DNA of 64,000 nucleotides. It comes from Xenorhabdus miraniensis. GTDB lineage: Bacteria > Pseudomonadota > Gammaproteobacteria > Enterobacterales > Enterobacteriaceae. Below, in pieces: positions 25,801 through 34,824 of the stretch. Under the pieces are notes generated by a model that saw only the letters and a program-made list of their open reading frames with translations, did no database searches and was not told the DNA's origin. The DNA is taken from positions 87,182-151,181 of the forward strand of contig NZ_NITZ01000002.1 of assembly GCF_002632615.1 (NCBI RefSeq), in the 5' to 3' direction. The translations under genes were made by a program, and so were the position numbers. Position 1 is the first letter of the stretch. Each line of letters opens with the position of its first letter.

Positions 25801-26889
25801 TTAACCTTTCAACTGACAACTTTCTCGTAAAATACGCATCACGGTATCTGCTCCGCTGCGATTGGGGTTAATGCGGATCGTACGGTGTTCCAGTGTAGGA
25901 TCTGTTTGGCGAAAGGTACCAGAAATGCGGTAAAACAGGGGAGGGATTTCAAATTTTGATTCTGCGCCTACCGGATAAGGCAGTGCTCCAAATGTATGAG
26001 CTGCGGTGAGTACCCTTTCTGCAATCGGTTCGTAAAATTCCACTAGCAGAACTTTTGATTGGGCATTGGCGAGGAATGCCTGTTTTACTTGTGGCAACTC
26101 CCCTTGATTCAAGCGTGCGACCAGTTCGTCATTAACTTTTGCCTGCACTGCGTGCATGACGGGCGCGAATACCATACCCCGTAAGGCTTCCATTGCCTGA
26201 TAACCTTGTATCTGGCAGCCGCCGGAATACATGCTGTGGCGAAGGTTATCAATGATTGCCTGTTCTCCTACAACCATTCCAATCCCTTGTGGCCCCAATA
26301 ATTTAAAACAAGAGAATGTGGAAAGTGTTGCGCCATACTCACAACCAATCTGTGCCACTTTCATAACCGCATAATTATCGTCCACTATTGAAGGAATGTG
26401 ATATTGGTTCAACGTGTCAATTACTGCTTGCAGGGAGTAGCTGTCAGATATCTTCTGGCGTGTGTGCTGGACAAGACAGGCCACAGGCTGGTATTGCCGG
26501 ATGGCAGCCACAATTTGTTCCGGGTGATTGAAATCCGCCTGAACGATGTGTAGCCCCATTTGTTCAATCGATACTTTGGTGGTGGGGTAAATTGGCGCAT
26601 TATGTACAAGCAGTGTTGCATTGGGGCTGACTAAGGCGGCCAGCCCAGCACGCAATGCGCCGGTTCCTGCTCCATTAACAAAGGCTGCTGTTTCAGCGCC
26701 AAAAAACTCCGCAATCACTGCCTCAATGCGTCGGGTCATTCGTGGCTGGTGTAGATCTGGGACTAAGCCCAGATCGCCTTGCGAAAGAAAATCAGCACCC
26801 GGAAAGTGACGACAGATAATATCTACCAGCTTGAATTGCTGCTGTTGTGCTTGTGCCATCGTCATGCTTTGCAATGGATAGGTTTTCAT
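25801..26889 (-). CDS. yhfS: YhfS, putative PLP-dependent aminotransferase/lyase
   Basis: 362 residues (E. coli YhfS 361), start MKTYPLQSMTMAQAQQQQFKLVD. PLP fold type I. The aldimine lysine is expected in STFSCFKLLGPQGIGMVVG, and the Asp partner in PSIVDDNYAVMKVA. The S-x-x-K-x-x-G-P-x-x-G motif is the same as in the DgaE-like protein at 1302-2417. Last gene of the yhf operon, 4 bases after yhfT. Reaction not established. Confidence 0.9.
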   Translation of the reverse strand: MKTYPLQSMTMAQAQQQQFKLVDIICRHFPGADFLSQGDLGLVPDLHQPRMTRRIEAVIAEFFGAETAAFVNGAGTGALRAGLAALVSPNATLLVHNAPIYPTTKVSIEQMGLHIVQADFNHPEQIVAAIRQYQPVACLVQHTRQKISDSYSLQAVIDTLNQYHIPSIVDDNYAVMKVAQIGCEYGATLSTFSCFKLLGPQGIGMVVGEQAIIDNLRHSMYSGGCQIQGYQAMEALRGMVFAPVMHAVQAKVNDELVARLNQGELPQVKQAFLANAQSKVLLVEFYEPIAERVLTAAHTFGALPYPVGAESKFEIPPLFYRISGTFRQTDPTLEHRTIRINPNRSGADTVMRILRESCQLKG

Positions 26890-26893
26890 TTTC

Positions 26894-28243
26894 TTATTTT
26901 ATTCCTAGCAGAAAGAGCAAGTTCGCAAGAATACCTACGGTAATGGTTGCGATCGGGCCGATAGCCATTTCCACTAAAGGACGTTTAGAGGTACGGTTGA
27001 GCAGGTAGATGCCCGCCACGATCATAAAGCCCATTCCCGGCAGAATGGCATTGGAGGCAATCATAGCGCCAACCAGCAAAGCCACTTCGAGCATTTTGGT
27101 GATCGCGGTACGAATGTGTCCGCTACACGCTTTCACGCCAGGGTATTTATCCAGCCAGATGGCAATTTTCGCCAGCAGCTGGATTTCGATGAACATGGTG
27201 ATACCACCCGCCACAAAGGCAATCCATGGGTTGTTGGTCGCCAACCCTGCCACAAATACGAATTTCATGCCATTCGGGCTGTAAACCCCGGTCGCTATCG
27301 CCGTTGTACCCACTAATGGAATAAAACCAATGGCACGTGCCAATGCGACCAGCAATGCGTTTGTCTGCTCGCCTTGCGCCATCAATTGCAGGGAAACGGG
27401 GCCTTCCGCCAGCAGGCTGAAAGACATGGTTGCCGCACTGGCGGTCAGGCCACCACACAGAATCAGCAGCCACTTGTTTTTCTGGATGCGTTCTATACGG
27501 GTCGAGAACAGGCCGACCAAGACTTCATTGGCGCCTTTTTGCGCTGTCGATTGAGCGGGGCGTTCGCGCATCGCAAAGTAAAACATGGCAATCATCGATA
27601 GCAGCAATGCAGCGCCGTTAGGGTCAATGCTGACGGGTTTTTCGATCATGCCGCCAAAACTCAACGGGCCAATGGCTTTGGTGGTGAGATAGCCGACCAG
27701 TGCAGTGAGCATGACCAATAGACCTTTGCGATAGCCATATTGATAACCGACGACCATGGCAGGGAATAGGGCAAAGCAAGCCACAATCGGATCACCCACT
27801 TTTTTGAGGTCATCAGTGAAATTGACGGGCAGCATGGCAAACAGTTCTACCACCGAACGCAGGCCGGCCAGCAAGGCAATGGCATACAGGGCGCCGATGA
27901 TACCAGAGGCGATAAAGCCTCTTCGGCTGTTGGCACACCAGATGCCAATCATGTCAGTGCCGAGTAACAGACTGTGAACCAGCACAATGGGAGCGGTGAG
28001 TGAAAAGGGAATACCAAAACCGACAACTAAACCAATGCTCAGGGCGAAGCTGGTTGCGGCGAGTACTTTTCGGCTCATCCGTCCTTCAAGGTACTCAGGC
28101 AATAGAGGACGCAGGCCATCATGGAAAACTGCGATACCGCGGTTTGCCATCATGGCGGCAATAGCCCCGATGGCCGCCAATAATCCCGCTTTGAAAGGAT
28201 CAACTTCCATCAATCTGAGCAGGAAATCATGGAGATGCTGCAT
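26894..28243 (-). CDS. yhfT: YhfT, putative inner-membrane transporter
   Basis: 449 residues (E. coli YhfT 434), about eleven or twelve hydrophobic segments. It begins MQHLHDFLLRLMEVDPFKAGLLAAIGAIAAMMANRG. Family unique to yhf-type operons; transport is assumed from topology and context. It ends 4 bases before yhfS and starts 10 bases after yhfU. It has no ATPase or PTS partner, like DUF4310/4311 in the first operon. Confidence 0.88.
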   Translation of the reverse strand: MQHLHDFLLRLMEVDPFKAGLLAAIGAIAAMMANRGIAVFHDGLRPLLPEYLEGRMSRKVLAATSFALSIGLVVGFGIPFSLTAPIVLVHSLLLGTDMIGIWCANSRRGFIASGIIGALYAIALLAGLRSVVELFAMLPVNFTDDLKKVGDPIVACFALFPAMVVGYQYGYRKGLLVMLTALVGYLTTKAIGPLSFGGMIEKPVSIDPNGAALLLSMIAMFYFAMRERPAQSTAQKGANEVLVGLFSTRIERIQKNKWLLILCGGLTASAATMSFSLLAEGPVSLQLMAQGEQTNALLVALARAIGFIPLVGTTAIATGVYSPNGMKFVFVAGLATNNPWIAFVAGGITMFIEIQLLAKIAIWLDKYPGVKACSGHIRTAITKMLEVALLVGAMIASNAILPGMGFMIVAGIYLLNRTSKRPLVEMAIGPIATITVGILANLLFLLGIK

Positions 28244-28253
28244 GATAGGCTCC

Positions 28254-28616
28254 TTATAGTGAGATGATGGTGTTAATTATCACTGGCAGGACGATCTCAA
28301 TATCTTGCCCTGTGAAACCAAATGCTTTTTTACCTGCTTTCACGTGAGCAATAATTTCGTCATCAGACAGAATTTTACCCGGCATGCCTATGGTGGCACA
28401 TTGTTCGAAGCCGATAAGGGCGATTGCGATTGCTAATGCACCACCACCACCGGTATTGCATGCGCCAAGGTAGTAATCTGCTTCGCCATTTTTAATTGCC
28501 ATAGCTGCTTCGATGTCATTCATGACGGTAATGGAAGTGGCTTTATCTCCTGCTAATTGACGAATATTCTCGGCTATTGCCTCTTTTTCTATTTGTCCAC
28601 CAATGACAAATCTCAT
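28254..28616 (-). CDS. yhfU: YhfU (DUF2620) small glycine-loop protein
   Basis: 120 residues (E. coli 117). The core is ADYYLGACNTGGGGALAIAIALIGFEQCATIGMPG, then GKKAFGFTGQDIEIVLPVI. The glycine loop after a cysteine and the later AFGF block mirror ISFCGSGGAGAI and LGFGF in the SFCGS protein at 5424-5843. Soluble; function unknown. An EIIB-like or carrier role for this fold beside the membrane protein is speculation. Confidence 0.85.
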   Translation of the reverse strand: MRFVIGGQIEKEAIAENIRQLAGDKATSITVMNDIEAAMAIKNGEADYYLGACNTGGGGALAIAIALIGFEQCATIGMPGKILSDDEIIAHVKAGKKAFGFTGQDIEIVLPVIINTIISL

Positions 28617-28690
28617 GTTGTTATCCCTCTCTTTGTCTCTTCTATCGGATTGCTTTTAAAAATTATTTTTTTCTATTTTTTCTTGGACGC

Positions 28691-28750
28691 GTTTTTTAAA
28701 AACCTTGTTCTTGAAAACCTTGCCTTGAAAAATTCAACGTTGAAAAAATC
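28691..28750 (-). repeat. 15-bp tandem repeat, four copies, across the php stop
   Basis: Four degenerate 15-base units with a TTGAAAA core (second unit TGTTCTTGAAAACCT) run from the last codons of php into the yhfU-php gap. The php stop (28734-28736) falls inside the array. Confidence 0.75.
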
Positions 28751-29714
28751 GTACAGGATTATCGCGTAGCATTTGGTCTATCTGCGTTTGGGAAAAACCC
28801 GCTTCCAGCAACATAGGAACGAATACGGTTAACAAATAGTCGAATCCATTTCCCCCATTGCTTTTTAAATGAGAGCGTCGAGTGATATCTTGGGAAAGCA
28901 TTACTCGCTCAAGTAACCCAAACTTGGCAATTTCCTGCAACATGGCAATGCGTCGGCTGTCTGGGTAGTAATTATTTTTGCCGATTGTATCGAATTGCAC
29001 CCATGCCCCGGCGTCCAGCAGCGGAATGATGGTATCCAGATTATCTTTAAGGTCACAATGGCCGATAGCCACATGCTTGGGGGATACGCCAAATCCTTCC
29101 AGCAGCGCCAATTGTTCGAGTCCCATTGTACTCAATGTGGTATGGGTGGAAATGGGGCAACCTGTGGCCTGATGTGCCAGTGCGGCGGCGGCAAATACTT
29201 TTTTCTCATTTTCGGTGATTTGCCCGAGACTGGAGCCTATCTCTGCGATCACCCCGGCTTTTAATTCGGTACCATCAATGCCGATTTCGATCTCTGAGAT
29301 CATATCATCGGCGATCATCTGTACACTCAATTCACTGAAATGGGCTGGGAAGAAGGGCTGTTTATAGTAGCCTGTCGAGGCGATGATATTGATGTGGGTA
29401 TCACGCATTAAATCCAGCAGAAAAACCGCATTGCGTCCCATGTAACGGTTAGTCATCTCCACGATGTTCCTTACCCCAAGGGTATAGAGATGATGCAGCT
29501 CATCAACGATCAGATCATATTGATCCAATCGGCAATCGAGACTGCCTTTTGCACCAGAGAGATCGATATGCAGATGCTCATGTACATAGGTGTAGCCTGA
29601 GGTGTCAATGCGGTTATTTGTTTCTATTGCCAAATGATGATTTACGGTTTGATTTTCTGATGAGTGTTGCAGTGTGTACCCCCGGCTTTTAACTTGATAT
29701 CTTTGATATCCCAC
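28734..29714 (-). CDS. php: Php (YhfV), phosphotriesterase homology protein
   Basis: The conserved part starts at SGYTYVHEHLHIDLSGAKGSLDCRLDQYD and runs to DNPVRFFQR, closely matching E. coli Php (292 residues). Metal ligands: HEHLH, Lys/Glu region around AGVIAEIGSSLG, His in STHTTLSTMG, His in AIGHCDLKDN, Asp in MLSQDITRRSH. The start is uncertain. GTG 29714 gives 326 residues with an odd 44-residue extension, and TTG 29633 would give 299. Neither has a good ribosome-binding site. Binuclear-zinc hydrolase fold; true substrate unknown. It stands where the amidohydrolase stands in the first operon. Confidence 0.85.
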   Translation of the reverse strand: MGYQRYQVKSRGYTLQHSSENQTVNHHLAIETNNRIDTSGYTYVHEHLHIDLSGAKGSLDCRLDQYDLIVDELHHLYTLGVRNIVEMTNRYMGRNAVFLLDLMRDTHINIIASTGYYKQPFFPAHFSELSVQMIADDMISEIEIGIDGTELKAGVIAEIGSSLGQITENEKKVFAAAALAHQATGCPISTHTTLSTMGLEQLALLEGFGVSPKHVAIGHCDLKDNLDTIIPLLDAGAWVQFDTIGKNNYYPDSRRIAMLQEIAKFGLLERVMLSQDITRRSHLKSNGGNGFDYLLTVFVPMLLEAGFSQTQIDQMLRDNPVRFFQR

Positions 29715-29903
29715 GGCTCGAGTGTGCCTTCAACTGCATTCATGCTGGATGAGGAATACGAAGCGGAATGTGTGGGCGTATCCCCAGTCTGGTTGTAGTA
29801 TCCCATAAAATGTTTGCTCAGGATCATGCGGTAAATCCACTATAGCGAAAATAACATTATTTAATGGCGGAATAATATTATATGTAACACCTCTGTTGAG
29901 GGA
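29715..29903 (-). other. yhfX-php gap; yhfW absent
   Basis: In E. coli the phosphopentomutase-like yhfW lies between php and yhfX. Here only 189 bases separate them, and no alkaline-phosphatase-superfamily motif is visible. A 61-codon minus-strand frame (29642-29827) overlaps the php 5' extension but resembles nothing I recognise. Confidence 0.6.
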
Positions 29904-31079
29904 TTATTTAGGATAGCCACTATTTTTCCAATTTCCTTGACTGTCATAAATACCTTCAAGTTTTGGAGAACCTGATTGGATACCTGAAACAAGAGCGACA
30001 TCACTGCGAGTCACGAAAATTTGAGGGCGGAAACACATGATCACAGGGCTACCGATAGGGTGAGTGCCTGACAGCGGGAGGTTGTAATCAATGCAGGGCT
30101 CTCCCAATCGCAGTATGCGCACTTTTTTGGGCGAAATCGTGTGCTCAGGGAAAACCAGCGCATGTTTCATGTGCCCACGTTTATAGTAACCGCCACCATA
30201 GCAGTAACTATTGCCATCGTGGTGATGAGAGACTTCCGTGACATAGACCATCGCAACATGTTCCGGCTCTTGACCACTGATATTGGCGGGGACAGTTCCG
30301 GTTAAGGCATGGCCCGGTTCCAGATGGGTGGCGCCGTATTTAGCCAGTAATGGTATTGTGTTACAGCTTGATGCTGCCGGGGCATTGATTTGTGAAAGGT
30401 GAATTCCGAGTTGTTCGAGTCGGTTTCTCGCACGAATGAGGGTCAGCAAATTCGTGGTAGGTAAGGTTATCTGGTATCGTTCATCCCATGACAGACAAGG
30501 GAAATGTGTCAGTCCGCTCAATTTAATGCCGGGCATGTGTCTTAAGACATCCACGGTGGCATCGAGTTCACTGAAGGTGATACCCGCTTCCTGGCCGGGG
30601 AAAGTCATATCTCGTTTATCAAATACTTTCAGCATGACGGGCTGAATTCGTCCCAATTTCTCCGCAGCATCCGAAATGGCTTGTGCTTTTTCAAGCGAAT
30701 ATACGGTGATGATATCTGGCTTATGCCTGAGCATGGTTTCGATTAAATGTGCCGGTGTTTGCACCAAATGGCCGATGTGGCACAGAGGTATACCATGCTG
30801 GCTCAGGCTATAGGCTTCCCTGAAATCGACAGCGACAACTCCGCGATAACCGAGTTCAACCAATTTCTTGGTCAACCATGGATTGCGACCGATTTGTTTG
30901 GTCATCAAATAGAGTTCAATGCCGTACTGCTCTGCGGCTTGCAGTAAGCGCCGACCATTATTCAAGACCTGATCGACATCAATGATGTAAGTATCTGGCA
31001 AAATGACGCCCTGTTGCCAAAGCTCTTTTGCAACTTCAATCAATTTGGGGTTCTGTTTTTTCAGTGCGTCAATAAACAT
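29904..31079 (-). CDS. yhfX: YhfX, alanine-racemase-like PLP (fold III) protein
   Basis: 391 residues (E. coli 387). It starts MFIDALKKQNPKLIEVAKELWQQG at 31079 with AAGGGA 6 bases upstream. The fold-III PLP barrel lysine is expected in IDVDQVLNNGRRLLQAAEQYGIELYLMTKQIGRNPWL (Lys of MTKQ). Later signatures are SGLTHFPCLSWDERYQ, LEPGHALTGTVPAN and YCYGGGYYKRGHMKHALVF. A racemase- or decarboxylase-like reaction is plausible, but the substrate is unknown. Confidence 0.9.
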   Translation of the reverse strand: MFIDALKKQNPKLIEVAKELWQQGVILPDTYIIDVDQVLNNGRRLLQAAEQYGIELYLMTKQIGRNPWLTKKLVELGYRGVVAVDFREAYSLSQHGIPLCHIGHLVQTPAHLIETMLRHKPDIITVYSLEKAQAISDAAEKLGRIQPVMLKVFDKRDMTFPGQEAGITFSELDATVDVLRHMPGIKLSGLTHFPCLSWDERYQITLPTTNLLTLIRARNRLEQLGIHLSQINAPAASSCNTIPLLAKYGATHLEPGHALTGTVPANISGQEPEHVAMVYVTEVSHHHDGNSYCYGGGYYKRGHMKHALVFPEHTISPKKVRILRLGEPCIDYNLPLSGTHPIGSPVIMCFRPQIFVTRSDVALVSGIQSGSPKLEGIYDSQGNWKNSGYPK

Positions 31080-31186
31080 AAGCTTCCCTTCATGTCTGTC
31101 TGCAAAGCAGCAAAGCTGTGTAATCATCAAAATTTTCTGTGAAAATAAATCTTCATTTTTTTGAATATTTATAATGGAATCAAAAG

Positions 31187-31549
31187 CTAGCCGCTTTCGT
31201 TCGAAAGCATTAAACCATATAAATTCACTAACAGATAGCCTTCTTCGTTGGGATCTAACTTCACTTTGAAATTTTCTATCAAAGAGCGATGAATTGTCAG
31301 TAATCGATTGTAGTATTCAGACTGCTCAATTTTCGACAATATGCCTTTATCCAGAGGAGAGACCCTTTCACCGCGACGTGAACGCATAAAAGCACTTGCC
31401 ATATGGGTAAGCGCCATTTCGCCTTGTGGGTGATGGATAGGGATACGCCAGATATCTTCCAGAACATGCACAACATTCAGCATGTCGTCGTAGATATCTT
31501 GGTCGATGACACCACCTTGCAACAAGATAGTTAAGCGTTGTTCTACCAT
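31187..31549 (-). CDS. yhfY: YhfY, stand-alone PRD protein
   Basis: 120 residues; single PRD. Conserved histidine in EMALTHMASAFMRSRRGE, and the second PRD half in NEEGYLLVNLYGLML, where the usual second histidine is replaced by asparagine. No nucleic-acid-binding domain. It sits between the regulator yhfZ and the enzymes, as the 112-residue PRD protein does in the first operon. Confidence 0.85.
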   Translation of the reverse strand: MVEQRLTILLQGGVIDQDIYDDMLNVVHVLEDIWRIPIHHPQGEMALTHMASAFMRSRRGERVSPLDKGILSKIEQSEYYNRLLTIHRSLIENFKVKLDPNEEGYLLVNLYGLMLSNESG

Positions 31550-31603
31550 TGACTTTTGTTATACGCCAGTATTAGTAAATCATTTATTTTGATTGTCGGA
31601 GTG

Positions 31604-32512
31604 TCAATAAACGGGTTCGATGATGCCTGCTACGACATTTCGTTGATGAGTCAGCAAGGCATCCTTGTCAACCATCGTATGCAGGAGTTGCTGGATGGGG
31701 ATATTATCCTTACGGGCAAGGATAACGGCTTCAGATGCTTTGATAAAGCATTCGCTGTTATCGGGGAGTTGCGTCATCAGGCCCTGTGCTATCAGTTCGT
31801 GGCCTTCTCCGACGTTCCAGATGGCCGCATCAATGTGGCCTTTGATGATTTGATTCAGGCATTCATGGTAAGAGACCTCGACCAATTCAATTTTTTTACC
31901 GGCAAAAAATTGCTCTGTCATTATTTTTTGGTCTGCTGAGGTACTGTCTAATCCCACGCGGCGAATGGATTCCATTTCGCCATGACGAAAGATTAGTCTA
32001 TGCCTGTCTGTATAACTTTGTGTCCCTAGTGAAAGCGCAATATATAGATCTTTATTTTCTGGGTGCTGCTCTGCGGCAAGTCTTGATGTTACAGCTAAGT
32101 CATAAACACCATTCAGTAAACATTCAATGCGGATATCTGAGCCACGCATATGCGCAAAGTAAAAAGGAACACCTGCGCATTGAGCTTTTAAACCACTTGC
32201 CAGCCCTTCATAGGCACGGGTATAAGGAAGAGGCATTGCGCAGACTACATTGCCGATATTGGCATATTCCAAGAGTAACTTGTGGTTTATCTGAGCAAGG
32301 AAACTACCATTACGACCACGACGCTTAATTCCAACCGCCTGTACCTGTTCGAGAGATTTTAATGCTGCTTGCATCAAACCCACGGACAAATCGCATTCTT
32401 TAGCCAGTAACTCAATGGTTTTCAGGCGGTTACCACATTGTTTAGAGAGGAGATAACGGGCCAGAAAAGCCTGTGCAATCCCCTCTTTTTTAATGAATGT
32501 TTGACTTATCAT
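31604..32512 (-). CDS. yhfZ: YhfZ, GntR-like transcriptional regulator
   Basis: 302 residues (E. coli 301). The N-terminal winged helix is LARYLLSKQCGNRLKTIELLAKECDLSVGLMQAALKSLEQVQAVGIKRRGRNGSFL (about residues 17-72). The rest resembles a periplasmic-binding-protein-type ligand domain (GVYDLAVTSRLAAEQ, FFAGKKIELVEVSYHECLNQIIKGHIDAAIWNVGE). First gene of the yhf operon; likely its ligand-responsive regulator. Confidence 0.88.
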   Translation of the reverse strand: MISQTFIKKEGIAQAFLARYLLSKQCGNRLKTIELLAKECDLSVGLMQAALKSLEQVQAVGIKRRGRNGSFLAQINHKLLLEYANIGNVVCAMPLPYTRAYEGLASGLKAQCAGVPFYFAHMRGSDIRIECLLNGVYDLAVTSRLAAEQHPENKDLYIALSLGTQSYTDRHRLIFRHGEMESIRRVGLDSTSADQKIMTEQFFAGKKIELVEVSYHECLNQIIKGHIDAAIWNVGEGHELIAQGLMTQLPDNSECFIKASEAVILARKDNIPIQQLLHTMVDKDALLTHQRNVVAGIIEPVY

Positions 32513-32885
32513 TACAAGTTGTTATCCATTCTCATTTATATTCATAAAATTGAACATAAACCGCAACAAGCGAATTAAAGAAAGGGGATTAATATCACAT
32601 TTATTAAAAAAATTAAAATTTAAAAAATGATAAAGTTTAATATTATCAATATTTTGAAGATATATTTCTATTTTGCTCTGAAAATATCAAAATCGCTATC
32701 ATGGAAGAATATAGGGAATGTGGGGGAGGTTTCTATGCCTGATCACTGTATTTTTCTTCCTGGGTGGTGATTTTTGCTACACTATTTATCACGTGATAGA
32801 ATAATTAGGTTATATTCTTTACGTTATTATTATACACTCAACCAACCTGAAGATGCGTGTTGGTTGAGTATATAGGAGGTGTATT
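32513..32885. promoter_or_regulatory. Divergent control region with palindrome TATCACGTGATA
   Basis: This 373-base AT-rich gap separates yhfZ (minus) and the metallopeptidase gene (plus). It holds no gene. TATCACGTGATA at 32787-32798 is a perfect 12-bp palindrome upstream of the metallopeptidase and is a candidate operator. Confidence 0.4.
32831..32874 (+). promoter_or_regulatory. 16-bp leader hairpin abutting the metallopeptidase ribosome-binding site
   Basis: The left arm 32831-32846 and right arm 32859-32874 pair over 16 bases with one mismatch (core ACTCAACCAAC / GTTGGTTGAGT) around a 12-base loop. The right arm runs straight into AGGAGGT at 32874-32880. Such a hairpin could halt transcription, stabilise the mRNA or hide the ribosome site. 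Confidence 0.6.
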
Positions 32886-33746
32886 TTGTTGCGAGCAAAA
32901 AAATATAGAGGGTTAAGGAACCCTATAAATAATTTAGCTGATATATCCATTATTAAACATCAAGAAAGTAAGTCTTCTAGTTATTATAAGGATAATAACT
33001 GCTTATTATCTAGTAGTTATGTTTGTGGTGTTCATATCAGAATTTTAACTAATAGTATTTTATACAAAAATAATCAAATAAAAATGAAGTTTCTTATGCC
33101 AATTAGCTATGCAATTAACAAAGTTAATTATAGAGTTGCTAATTTTTCTAAAATGGTTAGAGGTATTAATGTTTATATAGAGGAAGAAAGTGGGCTAACT
33201 GAAACCAGATGGCCAGATAGGGAGGATAAAGATTTGCGTGAAAACGGAATATATATTGATTACCCATGTGTGCATATAAATTGTAAAGAAATTACTAAAA
33301 TCAATAAAATAAAGAGTCGATCAGGTCTCTTTCAGAGAGCACATTCTGAAAAATTAGGCACATATGGTGTGCCCGATCTGATTTATAGCGATCCCTCGTT
33401 TGAAACAAGGAAATTTTCGAAACAAGCACCACAAGATCCAGTTCAGTCAATAAGGGTCATTGCTATTCTTATACATGAAATAGGACATATACTGCATGCA
33501 CAACGAACTGAATCGAAAGAAAGGTTTTGGGAGGGAAAAAGAGCAAATAGGAATAAAGACATGCAGGATGAATATACTACTCCTGCAAATATCGCTGAAC
33601 AAGTCAGTGGTTATGCTATAAGTCAAAACTCTTCTAATGAGTTTGTTGCAGAAGTATTTACCGGTTTAATATATGGAATAAAATACAGTCCAGAGGTGTT
33701 GGAGTATTACAAACGCTGTTTGGGACCAGAATTAATCGGGCTATAG
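32886..33746 (+). CDS. Zinc-metallopeptidase, candidate secreted/injected toxin
   Basis: 286 residues starting at TTG 32886 (TTG 32889 is also possible), with a strong AGGAGGT 5 bases upstream. The zincin motif is ILIHEIGHILHAQR (His197, Glu198, His201). A likely third ligand lies in SNEFVAEVFTGLIYG (Glu252 or Glu256), the gluzincin arrangement seen in anthrax-lethal-factor-like and related toxins. The N-terminal 110 residues match nothing I know. No signal peptide. AT content is much higher than in the glp genes nearby. I do not recognise the exact family; peptidase chemistry is well supported, a toxin role is inferred. Confidence 0.65.
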   Translation: MLRAKKYRGLRNPINNLADISIIKHQESKSSSYYKDNNCLLSSSYVCGVHIRILTNSILYKNNQIKMKFLMPISYAINKVNYRVANFSKMVRGINVYIEEESGLTETRWPDREDKDLRENGIYIDYPCVHINCKEITKINKIKSRSGLFQRAHSEKLGTYGVPDLIYSDPSFETRKFSKQAPQDPVQSIRVIAILIHEIGHILHAQRTESKERFWEGKRANRNKDMQDEYTTPANIAEQVSGYAISQNSSNEFVAEVFTGLIYGIKYSPEVLEYYKRCLGPELIGL

Positions 33747-33846
33747 TTGCTTGAGTTAACGACTGGTTGATGCTCTTCAATATGATGACTTTTATCTTTG
33801 TTATGATTGTTCTTATCTTCATTCCCACCCAGAATATCCTACTTAT

Positions 33847-33884
33847 ATTGTAGCGACTTGAGGTTATTGTAGCGACTTGAGGTG
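33847..33884. repeat. 19-bp tandem duplication
   Basis: ATTGTAGCGACTTGAGGTT is followed at once by a second copy differing only in the last base. It lies between convergent genes, 34 bases beyond the stop of the acetyltransferase. Confidence 0.9.
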
Positions 33885-33918
33885 GGAATCCATTTGTTTT
33901 GGGTATTGGTATTACAGA

Positions 33919-34479
33919 TCAATAAATTAGTTTCTTAGTCATTATACGCATTGTACTTTGCTGTTTTGGGCTGGCAAAGATGATATTTTTATGCCAATTC
34001 ATGCCCTTTCTGACATAAAATCTGATGGCAGATTCATTCTGTTCTAATACTTCCAACCAAAGCCATTTTTGTCCCTGCTCTTGACCCAGTTTCACTACAT
34101 GATCAAATAATTGATCACCGTATTTCTGCCCTGTCAGATGTGGCATCAGGTAGAGCTTATGTAAATAGGCGCCTGCGCAGTCTGTATCAGGAATAGGTTG
34201 ATTGAAGACGATTTTGCTAAAGCCGATGATATCGGAATAATTCGTTTTAAAATGCCCGGCATCTGAGCTGATGGTTTGTTGAGATTTGGCAATAAACCAT
34301 GTGTGATCAGGGGATTGGAGCGAGGTTGATATTTGCTCTACTGAACACTCCCCCGTAATATATTCCTCCAGTTCATCTCTGTCATACCACAAATCGGAAA
34401 AATGAACACGGTAGCTTGTCTCAAGGAGTTGGGATAGTAACGCTGCATCTTCTATCGTCGCTTTCCGCATAGAAAACAT
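33919..34479 (-). CDS. GNAT-family N-acetyltransferase
   Basis: 186 residues. Motif A of the GNAT fold is in LHKLYLMPHLTGQKYGDQLFDHVVKLG, with the acetyl-CoA loop T-G-Q-K-Y-G instead of Q/RxxGxG/A, and motif B in WLWLEVLEQNESAIRFYVRKGM. The start at 34479 is the ATG 5 bases after GGAG; another in-frame ATG abuts that site. It lies 18 bases after the stop of a degraded upstream frame, so it may once have been second in an operon. Substrate unknown; protein N-alpha or small-amine acetylation are both possible. Confidence 0.75.
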   Translation of the reverse strand: MFSMRKATIEDAALLSQLLETSYRVHFSDLWYDRDELEEYITGECSVEQISTSLQSPDHTWFIAKSQQTISSDAGHFKTNYSDIIGFSKIVFNQPIPDTDCAGAYLHKLYLMPHLTGQKYGDQLFDHVVKLGQEQGQKWLWLEVLEQNESAIRFYVRKGMNWHKNIIFASPKQQSTMRIMTKKLIY

Positions 34480-34497
34480 AAGCATCTCCGGAATTAT

Positions 34498-34692
34498 TTA
34501 CTGGGAATCTGGCTATTGTTTGATATCTCGTTGATAAGGTGTTCCCCTGCCTGCCATTCGCCATATCCCACCGCAATGTGTATATCCGTCAAATTGATCT
34601 GCAACATATTGGCCGCGGATAACATACTACCATGGTGATAAAAATGTGCTTTAGAAATAACCAGTTGAATTAAAGGAATAATAGGATAATTT
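34498..34692 (-). pseudogene. Probable 3' remnant of an unidentified gene
   Basis: A minus-strand frame ending at TAA 34498-34500 reads like real protein (HFYHHGSMLSAANMLQINL, then HIAVGYGEWQAGEHLINEI). It is closed upstream by a TGA, so no full gene exists. A 43-codon gene from an internal ATG is the alternative. I cannot name the parent family. The rest of 34480-34889 holds only a terminator. Confidence 0.4.
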
Positions 34693-34824
34693 CAATAGAA
34701 AATAGGGATGATTGTTTTCGAAAGTTTACTGCTTTTTCGAAGGTGTTAATGAGCAGTAAAAAACGTCTTTGTGAGGAATAAGGGGCTATTCTCAGAATGT
34801 ATGAAAGCATGACGTATGAAAATA

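Noticed and set aside
29642..29827. Minus-strand 61-codon frame as a remnant of yhfW
   Set aside because: Its residues do not resemble the C-terminus of YhfW as I recall it, so I list only the absence of yhfW.
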